Below, in pieces: positions 1 to 11,700 of a stretch of 64,000 nt of DNA. Source of the DNA: Mytilus trossulus (lineage: Eukaryota; Mollusca; Bivalvia; Mytilida; Mytilidae); NCBI RefSeq assembly GCF_036588685.1, contig NC_086375.1, positions 39,888,566 through 39,952,565 of the forward strand, in the 5' to 3' direction. The position numbers and the translations under genes are program-made. A model generated the notes under the pieces. That model saw nothing but the letters and a program-made list of their open reading frames with translations, was not told where the DNA came from and ran no database searches. The stretch's first letter is position 1. The number at the start of each line of letters is the position of its first letter.

Positions 1-100
1 AATATTTGTGGACGCTGCCGACGACGACGCCGACGGAAAGTAGGATCGCTTAGTCTCGCTTTTTCGACTTAAGTCGAAGGCTCGACAAAAACCATACATA
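1..100. repeat. Trinucleotide-rich motif (gacgacgac) plus short palindrome
   Basis: The window opens in a gacgacgacgccgacgg run followed by a short palindromic segment around cgacttaagtcg. I believe this is part of a dispersed bivalve repeat, but that is from memory rather than alignment. No coding frame is supported. Confidence 0.4.
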
Positions 101-230
101 TTTACCGGTATATGCAATGCTGTGTTGTAATGGATTTTTACAACTTTTGTTGGGGTACATCAAATTTTCATGTATATGTATTATCATCTTTGAGTATGCA
201 TATTAAAGTTAGCATTATAGAATTTGTTTA

Positions 231-418
231 GGGCTATTCCATTTAAACATAGATCAACCCCCAGGAAGGCATTTTGAAACCACTTCTAGTGGTGGGTGCC
301 CTTTTCAAAGTTTTGATGAGAACAATCCTTCAAAATTTGTAAAAATGCTTCTCTGGGTGGCTGCCCTATTGTCATAGTGCCTTCCTGGGGGTTGATATAT
401 GTTTAAATGGAATAGCCC
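231..418. mobile_element. 188-bp MITE, TTA target duplication (PIF/Harbinger-like)
   Basis: Terminal inverted repeats of 41 bp (231-271 and 378-418) match with one difference and begin gggctattccatttaaacat. The element is flanked on both sides by TTA (228-230 and 419-421). The interior carries a second, weaker palindrome. Three-base TTA duplications and a GG-starting terminus are typical of PIF/Harbinger MITEs. There is no coding capacity. It lies in the intron upstream of the exon at 482. Confidence 0.8.
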
Positions 419-481
419 TTAGTAATATTCTATTAATGAAGATACATGTAGTTGTAAGATGTTTTATACTTTCTTATACAG

Positions 482-3400
482 ACAGATGAAAATTTACAGA
501 ATTGTTTGACTGAAGCAGGGAATATAGAAAAGAAACTTCACGAAAAAGGTATACATGTATATGCATAAAGTTTATCATTAAATGCTCTTAATCCTATAGA
601 TAGTCTTATTGTCACTTTCAATTCAAGAAAGAAATGTAGAAATTGAAATGACACAAACATAACCAAGCTTTGTTTTTCAGCTTTATTTATACTGTAAACT
701 AATTTATTTGGGGATTTTTATACATTGTATTTTATATTCTTTTTAATGAATTTCAACAGTAGAAAATTAGGATAACCGCAAATTTTCCAGTATATGTCAA
801 AATTGATTCTACCCTAAACATGAATACTATATTTAATTATCTCGAAAATTACTTTTAAATAGCTAAATGTTTCAAAAAACATTACCCTAAACAATATGTT
901 AGGTTACTGCTGTATTTAATGCCTGGGACAGAGAATCATATTGTTTTTTATACCCCCACTTTAAGCTTTAAAAACGGGGGGGGGGGGGCGGGGGGGGGGG
1001 TATACTGTTTTACCTCTGTCTGTCCGTCCGTCAGTCCGTCTGTCCGTCTGTCCGTCTGTCCGTCAGTCAGTCAGTCATTCCGTCCCATGAAACTTTCGTC
1101 ACATTTTTCTCAGGAACTACACATCCACCCTTTCTGTAATTTGGTATCTACATTTATATATGTGAGCCATACCGTGTGATGCGTTTTCAGATTCATCACT
1201 TGACAACTTCCTGTTTACCGAACACTTGTATGATTTTACACATGATAGCCAAGTTGAAAATTTTTGTCACATTTTTCTCAGGAACCACAATACAAGGATT
1301 TTTGAAATTTGTTTTCAGAATTTATATAAGTCAGCTATACTGTGTGATGCGTTTTCAAATTCATCACTCGACAACTTCCTGTTTACCGAACACTTGTATG
1401 ATTTTACACATGATAGCCAAGTTGAATATTTTCGTCACATTTTTCTCAGGAACTACAATACAAGGATTTTTTAAATTTGGTTTCAGGATTTATATAAGTC
1501 AGCTATACCGTGTGATGCGTTTTCAGATTCATCACTCGACAACTTCCTGTTTACCGAACACTTGTATGATTTTACACATGATGGCCAAGTTGAAAATTTT
1601 CGTCACATTTTTCTCAGGAACTACAATACAAGGATTTCTGAAATTTGGTTTCAGGATTTATATAAGTCAGCTATACCATGTGATGTGTTTTCAGATTCAT
1701 CACTCGACAACTTCCTGTTTACCTAACACTTGCATATTTTTACACTATTTATATTATCCACTTGCGGCGCGGGTATCATCAGTGAGCAGTAGCTCGCAGT
1801 TTCACTTGTTGGATATGTGTTTTTGTACATATCTTCATTTGTCTAACTGGTAATGTAAGCATTAGCCTCCTAACTTCTTATTCCATACAGTCATTTGTGT
1901 ATGCTTTCACATACTTGCATTTTTGAAAAGGTTGATTTCTTAACATTATTAAAGATCAATAAAAATAACCAGTTTTGAAGCAGAAATGCAATTTATTTGT
2001 GAAGATTTTCAATTAATTATAGAAATTTATATTGTTTTGTCATATTTTTAAGTACTACAAATTTTATTACAAACATAAACAGATTTTTTTTATTTCTAAG
2101 GGGAGATAACTCAGATAATGTTGCTTTGTTATGTTACAGGGAGAAAACAAGCCTACTTTGCTTAAATTTTCTGAAAGCATATACTTAGATTTATCTTTTA
2201 ATATTTCATTTCAACACTATTATTCATGGTTGTATCTCTAGTTATGCTACTAAATGTAATGTTAAGAAAACAACAATCAATCAATTGTACTAATCTGACA
2301 CATACTAATCCTTTATAAAAAATTGCCCAACCTGTGTCGCTTGAAAAGAAGTATGGCTGGTAGTAAGATGAACATTGTTCTTCTTAGAGAGTGATAATGT
2401 AGTATTTTCTAATGCCAATTTAACCAAAATGATTCTTTTTGTTTTATTTGATTTGAGTCTACTAGGTTACTTTAGACTTTCAGCAATTGTTGTATATTAA
2501 TATAATTTATCAGTGATCTGATACTCAAAAATAATAATACAGCCTGAATTTTGAGAAAAATAGAATGATTCAAAATTTATCTTGTAGTGACAAGTTACCA
2601 GAACAGTTTACAAGGAATGGAGGCAGAATTTGACAAACTGAAAATAAATCCAAAACATGAACCATATTACAGTGATATACCAGTGGAATTAAGAAGAGAT
2701 ATGTGGTAAGATTAAGTATTTTTGACCTGACAGGGGTTGACACTAACTTTTGCAGGCACTAGCCCGTAGGGCTAGTAAAAATTATATTCAACTAGCCCTG
2801 TTCTGTGTCAGATGGATTTATGATATATATCTTAAATATTTATTGTGTTAACATTTTTAGTCAAACATTAACATTTGTATATTCCAGACCTACTTTAAAA
2901 AAAAAAATAGTTCCCAGATTAAAAATATATACTTCAAAACCATGACCAGGTTTATAGGGTGGTATTCAATTAACAAATAATCCTGCAGCATCAAATTAAT
3001 AAATGAAAATGTTGAACTTAGCTTGACAACTACATGTATCTCACAGTCTCCACGGCAAACAGAATAATAGACCAACCACAAAGAAAGTGACAATCTCGTT
3101 TACATCAAAACAAATATGTGTGTTAACTCATCAACTAAAATAATCAAATTAAAAAAAACACAATGTTTTACATAAATAAGTTGACTTGTCCCCTTATTTT
3201 TACTTTTGGTTTCTGATGCCCAGTCTTCATGTTCCAACTGATTTGGGTCCTCCTGTTCTCGTTAATGCAATAAGACATGCATACATCTCAGTACGTGTAA
3301 TGAGCGCTTTCTGATACCAATGGCTTAGCCTTGCTATCATCATCAGTTCTCAAAAAGAAGCTACATGTAATCACATGAATATTTAATATTATTACCGGAA

Positions 3401-4708
3401 ATTTACTTTCGTTTCAGTCCATTGCAACTGTAATGATAAGTTCCGAGCAATACGAAAAGAATTATGACGACATGACAAACGCTCAATCAATAAAAACAAA
3501 GAAGGTTGAAAAGTTTTCATCACCACGTGTGCCTTTGGAGTAAAGGAATTTCAACAGAGAACCTTTTAACGCTCTATTTTAAGAACGAAAGGACATTTCC
3601 AATTTTAACTATTTACGCGACGTAATAGATAAGGGTAAACTACGCACGCAATTTAACAGGATCTCTGATGTGATTAATAATAAAATTATACAATAAAACC
3701 AAAATGTATATATATGCAGTCTGCAGTCTAATTAATATATATTTCAAAATCTTGAAACGTGGTGCATTCTGACTTTATAGGACGAGTAATCTTAGGCCGA
3801 GTTGACAATATATAGCAATTGGTTTACGGTAGAAATTTTACACTCCAATATCTGTATCGGTATGTAAATAAAGAGGTCGTGGAACCAGTGTAGACAATAT
3901 TCGACGAAGTTGTCAGATATGACCGGCGTTTGGACTGTACTTTGCCGAAAGTACAACAGTTTGATGTTCAATGACAAATAAATTTACTAGCCCCTTGGGC
4001 TACCGCGCTGCGGACATTTACTAGCCTGACACAAAAGTTTCTAGTCTTGGGCTAGCGTTAGTGTCGAACCCTGCCTGATACTCAGCAGGTTATGTATCAA
4101 TTCTGCATAAATACAATAGCAGCCAATGGGTTATTTATACAGGATTCATTGTATTATCTAGAGTGGTCATGTTTTTGGTTGCTAATACTCTGCTAACACA
4201 CAGCATTAATGAGTTAGAGCAAAGACTGGTCATCTTTGAGTCTGAATAATGTGTTTGGGAAGAGTGTCTTTCTGTCTGCTGTAACCTTGTGACCTATCAT
4301 GTTAATAAAACTGACTCTGTGTGTTGGTCTAGTAAAAAGCAGGGTCTATATCCATATCACAGTTTCATGTTTTTCTACTGAATATGCATTTTCTATGCCA
4401 CTGGACGTTTTAAAAAAAGCCTCTTTCCACCTATTATACCAAATAATAATAAAACATTTGAAATTCAAATGCACACATGACATGCTATGTTGATAATGCT
4501 TCATAAGATCTAGAAGTTGCACAAAAAAACTTAATTTGTTTTCTCTAACACCATAACCTACTTGTTTACAGAAGTATGAACTGATTTATCTCATCTTCAT
4601 CATATTTACAGGTTGTTTTTCCAGGATGAACATCACAAAGCAACTGATTGCTTACAAGGTATTCAAGGACAAATTGATAGTGCTAAGCAGCTGATAGAAG
4701 CAGTCTGA
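482..4708 (+). CDS. C-terminal exons of an unidentified coiled-coil-like protein (5' end outside window)
   Basis: Three exons fit together in phase: 482-548, 2588-2705 and 4612-4708, with the TGA at 4706-4708. All junctions are GT-AG and phases run 0-1-2. They give the last 93 residues of a protein whose start lies left of the window. The peptide is hydrophilic and helix-prone (segments such as NLQNCLTEAGNIEKKLHEK and GQIDSAKQLIEAV). A more conserved-looking block in the middle reads HEPYYSDIPVELRRDMWLFF. This suggests coiled coils, but I do not recognise the family and assign no function. An ATTAAA at about 4850 could be the polyadenylation signal. The gene is convergent with EFHC2, with about 1 kb between the two stop codons. 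The introns are loaded with mobile DNA. Reality of the exons is fairly likely because three independent splice-compatible open segments agree in phase; identity is unknown. Confidence 0.7.
940..1850 (+). repeat. Composite repeat: poly-G tract, tgtccgtc array and 168-bp tandem array
   Basis: A poly-G tract (about 978-1000) is followed by a tgtccgtc simple array (1017-1083), then a partial unit. Copies of a 168-bp unit then begin at 1178, 1346, 1514 and 1682, the last partial. The block ends in an unrelated tail with gcggcgcgggtatcatc. Because 168 is divisible by three, a 225-codon frame stays open through the array. It encodes a repeating 56-residue peptide, but there are no gene-like flanks. 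It sits in the intron between exons 548 and 2588. I treat it as a dispersed repeat, not a gene. Confidence 0.85.
2731..4073. mobile_element. 1.34-kb non-autonomous hAT-like transposon, 5-bp duplication cctga
   Basis: The left end reads caggggttgacactaac and the right end is its near-perfect inverse (gttagtgtcgaaccctg). Both ends are followed inward by repeated 'actagcc' and 'gggctag' motifs. The pentamer cctga flanks the element at 2726-2730 and 4074-4078. CAGGG termini suggest the hAT superfamily, and 5-bp duplications are known for the hAT5 subgroup. No transposase frame was recognised inside. It is inserted in the last intron of the left-hand gene. Confidence 0.75.
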
Positions 4709-5714
4709 TTTTGGTTGATTTTAGTTCATGACTATTCATATATGTTTCTGAAAAAGTGACATGTTTATAATACCCAAAATGTGTAAGTTCATCTTGATTT
4801 AAAAAAAATATTGGAAATTTCTATGAACTCTTAATATTTTCATTTATGAATTAAAACAAGTTATTAGGGAATTATTAGTTAGTCGGTAGACCACTTCATG
4901 CTTAAATTTTTTTAAGCCTTCACTACATTTTTACAAACTTTTTGGAAAGGGTCAAAGAATGTTTTTTTGTTCAGTATTCACCTTTTACTAGTATGTGTTC
5001 AATGTTACAATTGTTTTTATGGATGGGCAACCAATGATTTAGAGTATGATTCATCAGTACTATGTAGATAGAAAAGTACCAAGATATTAAACAGTAAGGG
5101 GATAAAAAATCCTTAATCTAGTTCAATGTAAAATTCCATGGTCATTTATGTGAAACACTGGCCACAATTTATTACTATTGTCTATAGAGAATGATTATCA
5201 ATTGCTTTGATTTACAGGTTCTATATATTTTAGAATAATCAGTTTCAGTGTACAAATGAAATGTATTATTTTAATATGTGTGTGTATATCAAACAAGAAT
5301 GTATTCCTCTTTTAAGTGGATGTCAGCTAATGGTAATCTGATTTTTTCTGAATATAATTTTTCATGCATAGTAATTGCCATATTTACAGTTATTTTCACT
5401 TTTTAAATGAGCAAACCATCTCTTATATATCTGTGATGGTCTCTTTCACCAAAGAAATTTAAAAGAAAAACAACTAAATCCATATACATTATATCTTTTA
5501 TAAATAGTTCTCATATACTTTGTACAAATTCACTTTGTTATTAGACCACATGTCTAGTCATTATTTATTGTTGTAATTTTATCATGTTTGTTGATTATTA
5601 AACTGTTTTTCTGTTTGGTCATTTTTCAATTTCTTAATGATAATCAACAAAACTTAAAAACACATATCACAGATACTTCAAATTTTAAAATTGGTATTTA
5701 AAAAGTCTCATATT
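4709..5714. other. Convergent 3' untranslated/intergenic spacer
   Basis: AT-rich sequence between two convergent stop codons. ATTAAA at 4850-4855 (plus) and AATAAA on the minus strand at 5564-5569 are plausible polyadenylation signals for the left gene and EFHC2. I see no other feature here. Confidence 0.5.
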
Positions 5715-8700
5715 TTATGATGATTTTCCGAAAAAGTCTTCTAGTAGCACATTGTAACAGATTCTGGATACAGATATTTTGTTGCTCTGATTGGTTCCTT
5801 GCCACTGAGAATCATCAACGATTGGCTGGTATTGCATTGGTGGAACTGGTGCATCACGCCAGTTCATTTGATTGATGAGAGCTGCATACTGCACTTCACC
5901 ACGTTCATTAGCTGGTGTCCTGTTAGAGAATAGTTATAATATATTACTACTGGTGACAATTGTAAACATTAGTGATTACTTAGCAATATTAATCATTTGA
6001 ATAATAATAAGTTAATTATAATATTCATGTGAATTATCTCCCTTAGACTGTTAAATTTATAAAAAGATGTGGTATGATTGCCAATAACTCTTCAAAAGAG
6101 ACCAAATGACACAGAAATTAATCACTATTTGGTCAAGATGGATTTAAACTTTGGCTTTTTATTCAGCTCACTAGTCAAAGTATGATTCATCTGACTTAAA
6201 ATTTATCAGTTTATAACATGAGACAATTTGTGTATAGTAGTAGACAGTTGCCTGTTTATTTTTGTAATGCCATTACTCAGTTTTGTAGAGTGTCAGATCT
6301 AAAGCTTCTATATCTACATCTGTATTGCATTAATACACCAAGTTAAATAAAATTTTGATAATAAAATTGAGAATGGAAATGGGGAATGCATAGATTAATG
6401 TGTGTGCATGAATACTGATTACTGAATCACTTGCTATTTATTGTCTTGGTTGTCTTGTAAAATTGAAAGCTCAAAATCAATAGCACAATTATGCCCATGT
6501 TCAATTTACACATGTACACTGCATTGACTTAGAATGTAAACCTGAGTGTTTTTCAAAGACATCAAACACTTCAATACATGAAAAATATTTCAACAGATTT
6601 TTGTCTTTATTCTTATTTGTTTCAAATTTAAAATCTTGAGTGATAAAACAACACATTGTCGTGTGTTATTGGATGACAAGATGCATATATTTGATTCTAT
6701 TTAACTTCCAATATTGACTTGTAAGTATTAAAACAACTACAAGTATTCCCAAGGTATGTGAAATAAACGTACTTACATAGCAATTCCTGCTCTCAATAAG
6801 TCATCTGGCAGTGGTACATGGTGGGCATGCAAAACAGTTCTTACTGTTTCAGGATCCAGGAAACCTTGTCTGAAAATAAATTATTTAATTTAATTTCTGA
6901 AAGTTGTAATAAGGTGCTTTGAGTTTTGAGAAATAAAAACAAGAATTTAAAAAAAAAGTATCATTCTTTTCAATCACTGTTATAAAAATTAATCGTCTTC
7001 CAGGCCAGCCCCTTTTTTACACTGTCTCAAACTCTCAATTTGTATTTAATAAAATTGGATTTATTCAATCAAATAAGAAGTAGGCCTGAGTACCACAAAT
7101 AATTACAAAATGTGAATAAACTGAGATACTGGGTGTATACATGATGTACATGTATGTTATTGTTAATGAGAAAAACACAACAAAAACACCAAAATAAATA
7201 TAGAGTGAAAGCATAATTTGAGGAATATCAAGCTGGATTTGACAATCATCTGTCAATTTTCTTTCTGAATGGTCACCAAAATATTTGTTTTTGTAGCTTT
7301 TCTGAAATATATAATTTCTTGTAGACATTTTGTTTAAGTAGTTTTTAGTATTTTTTAAATTCTGGCTGAGAATTTAGACTAGTTAGGTTTGGCTTAGAAT
7401 TTAGAACACTAAAAACATAATTTGTTATGACTGAGGTTCAAAAAAATTATACAACACAGTTTTATAGCACATGTTTCTAGAACTGTTGCACAAAAATATA
7501 CTGAACAACCTAATTTTGACAATTACATGTATACCAATAAATACTTACTTTCCCTGGTCATGTTGTTGGCAGTCTTCAACCAGTTTTGAAAAACCTTCAT
7601 AGTTTCTCTTCCTTAATTGTTCTTGTATAATTGCAAATAATTTCCTAGAATCAATTGCATCTTCGGATGGTCGCTCACTGTAGAATCGGGCTAGTGTCAT
7701 GATCTCCTGATCAGTTAATGATGAATCTACCTGTTTCAACAGTGATACAAATTGGTCATAGCCTAGAACTCCAGAACCCCCTGGGTCATTCCTCATGAAG
7801 AAAGATTTCACTTCATCTTTATTCTTTCCTACAGAGCCTCGTAATCTGTTAATTATTGATTCTATATTTGCTTTTGGAAACTGAAAAAAAATAGCATTTT
7901 TACATATTAAAGCATTTTAATCAAATGTTTTGACAAGAAATATAAAACAGGTAACATTCTATAAAAATTCAATATGGCAGCATTCAAACAACAAAAGAAC
8001 ATTTTTCAATATTTTTTCAGGCATTTCTACTATAGGTAGCCGGTGATCACCTAGAGTTGTTGCAATAGTTCTCACAAAGAGATTGAATGATTTTCTGTAC
8101 ACAAAACAATAAATCTAGCATCACCTACTATAATCATAAAGCAGCATGATAATTTATCAATGCTATGCTAAGGGCTTGCTGTTCCGTGTGAGCCAAGGCT
8201 CTGTGATGAAGACCGTACTTTGACCTATATAATGATAATGCCATAATGGTTTACTTTTATAAATTGTGACTTGGATGGAGAGTTGTCTCATTGGCACAAA
8301 TACCGCAACTTCTATTATATTTAGATACATATACACCCCCACAGCACATGTATGTAGAGACAGGTATTACTGTCAAACAGGAGAAGTAATGTTAACCATA
8401 TTTCTATAACCCACTAACCTTGATGTTAGTAAGCCCTCCAGTGAAAATTCTCCATCACCTTTATGCTCCCATAGGCTTTTGTATTTCATTACTACATGTA
8501 GTATAATATTTACACTTTTATATGTCATAAACTAGGTTTTTAATATTGAGTGTTTATATTTTGTAATTGAAAAAAACATTAAATGTAGTTACCTCTTGAG
8601 GACATTCTTCCATATATCTAAATGCATATTCATCAGCATCAATGAGTAAAAATACATGGCTATTGAAAATAACTCTAGAGCCAACGTACAAGTCAGAGCT

Positions 8701-11700
8701 AAGATAGTATTCTGACATTTGTGTACTGTATAAGGGCTGTTCTGGCTTCTTCACTCTAGACCTTTCCAGGAACTTTCCACCAATTATACCTGAAAAAAAT
8801 AAAAATAAACGTAAATATGAAGGAGATGTAGATTCTACCATTGTTTTAAGTGTGATATGATATTTCTTTCATCAAAACAATTAAATTTGTAAAATTTTAC
8901 TGTTGAAAGGGGAGATAATCAAGAAATATCTTATCACAGTACTATATTTGTTCATACATGTAGGACAGTAGATGCTTTTTACTTAAAAGGTTGTAATTAA
9001 TATGCATGCAAATTTTTTTCCCCTTTTCAAAGGATCTGCAAAAAAAAATTGTTTTTTTCTGGTATTGTCCTCTTCTTAACTGACATCACAATACCAAAGT
9101 CAGAGGAAAGCAAAAGAATTTTATATCATAATTAAAAAGAAAAGACCATCAGAGAGAAATTAGAATAAGCTAGCAACATAAGTATTTACAATGTACCAAA
9201 AAATAAAGAAACAAAATCATTTTTGACATTTTTTTTATTTTTATTAATATGGGTTTTTAAAAATAATCAGCATAAAATTTACAAAAGCAAAATTACTTTT
9301 ACAATTTATTTTTCATAAATTTTTTTTTTTTCCTTTTTTCTTCTGAAAGTAAACAACCCTTTTCAAAACCAAAACTCTGACATTTTCTCACCTGAGTTCC
9401 TCACTGGTGGTTCAAAGACAAGAATGGTATCATCTGACAAGAAATAAGATATGATAAATCTTCTATCTTGATCAATTGGCTTGGAGGTGTCCATTCTAGC
9501 CAAGAATCTAAGAACGTTGCTGTCTAAACCACGACGATCTTTCTCCATGAATTTGATGAAGTCTCGTTTTGGAGGTTTAGGCAGCAGACCCATACATGAA
9601 CATAATGAATCTTCTTCACTTCCCCATCCATTGTATGGTGGCCACTGTCGTTCGACGCCTCCATATCCTCCCTTCTTATAACTAACGGTATTGAAGTCCT
9701 CTAAAGGAAAAAAAAGAGTAACAAATTAATTTGTATTCATAACACTACATGTAGGTTCATCATCTAGATTTGCCAAAAATACTTTTTGGAGAATAAAGTA
9801 AAGATGATTTTCTTCAGGATATTAAATCAAGATATTTCAACATAAATTTTGTATACATCACATTTCTCAATAATTTTAAGTTTTTACTTTCTATGTTTAA
9901 TTTTATAATACATGCATCTCAATTAGCCGTTTAATAATCTTACGGACTCATTGTTCTTACCCAAAAATGAAAATAATGTCACATCATTGGTTGAATTTCT
10001 ATTGTTGATATTGTGTAAGTTTGTTGACATAAAATGGACTTTTTGATAATAAACTGATCAGATTTTATTCTTACTTTGCAATTTCGTTTGCAAAACAATG
10101 TCTCTCGACATCTTACCCCTGCTTTATACTTTCTGACATACTTAAATATATGGTCATATATGTTTTAATCAGGACAACAAGTAAAAAAGTCTATCAAATT
10201 ATTTTTAAACAACTTTTAATTATTTACAACTGATTGCACTGTAAATATTTTCAACACTTATTCATCTGTTTAATATGGGAGATAACTCCATTTGCAATAA
10301 GTTTGGTTGAGAGTTATGACCTGTATATTAAATTCATTAAACATAATTACCAATGCCAAATTTGGTTCTGTAATATTCTTTTGTGAAGTCATCTAAATCA
10401 CATATAACGTACTTCCTTCCCCAGACATTCAACACAGAGCCTAATGTTAGATCACTGTCCTTATAGAAATCTGTGCGAACTGCTCCAGTCTGAAACAAAC
10501 ATATATATATATACATACATTGTTACTGTATGACAAAGTTTTAAGAGTGGACAGATATACATGTAAGATACAAGCTTAGTTTGATATTCTGTTTAATTTT
10601 GTGATTGAGGATTGCATAATTTTAAAATATAAGCCCAAATTTTATCAGAAGTTTACATTTTTAAAAGTAGAGATAATTATGTGTAATAAAGAAATTTTAA
10701 ATGGTACACTTGCTTCCCTTTTCAGAATTCAGAACCATAAACAAATTTAGCTGATTCAATGGTCACCAAAATATTACCTTCAGACTGTCCAGAATATATC
10801 TTCCTCCATGACCAGTTGGCCCAAATACATTAAGTACTGTTCTGTCTGTAACTTCTCCAGGTTGTCTGAGAGTTTCAATATTCTTAGGTAATTTTCCTCG
10901 TTTGAGAAACATTGGTGCAGCATCTCTACCAGAATTTGGTGAGATTACCTCCCTTATTTCAATTGTATCATCAGCCAAGAAGTAATGTAGGATCATTTCT
11001 CGTGGATCACCAAACATGGAATCGGTGTCGTCCCAGTAACAGAAGAAACGTAGAACCTGTCTATCATGGTCGAGGAATTGTTTGAGAGTGTCATGTTTCT
11101 CGTATGGTCTTAGAGCTTGCATGCTTTCATCCATCTGTAATGATAAAAAAAAAAATGTTTTATCAAGGTGGTCAATTATAATTGCTAGATCATGATTAAT
11201 AATAAAACACAGCTTAATAAAAAATATGAACCTTTAAAAGCCAACAAGAAAACTCTTTAAATTTTGTTTAAAATAACATCAAAAACTAAAAACAACACAT
11301 GTCTTCCTAGTACATGTAAGGGGAATAAGCCATAACAAAAAATAACAGCAAAATACAGTATACATTTGTAATACAATACTTATAATATTCCGTAAATTTG
11401 TTACTTACTATGGGGTTTGTGGAATTACCTGAACCAGGATTTCTCATACATTTGTATCATTAAAAAATTGAAATTCTATCAAGGATATACATTTTATAAC
11501 TATATATTAAAACACATGAAAATGAATATGATAAAAAAGAGTTTACATCTTCATGTGTTATAATCATTATATAAACTTACAGATTTTCTGTACTTTGTGT
11601 ATGGATCTGCTGGATTTTCATCTGGAACATTCACTTTTACACCAAGTTTTCTCAGGAAATTTCTTGTAAATTCATCACAATTCGTGATTTTGAATACTTT

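Noticed and set aside
1176..1853. 225-codon open frame
   Set aside because: It is the translation of a 168-bp tandem repeat with no splice or homology support.
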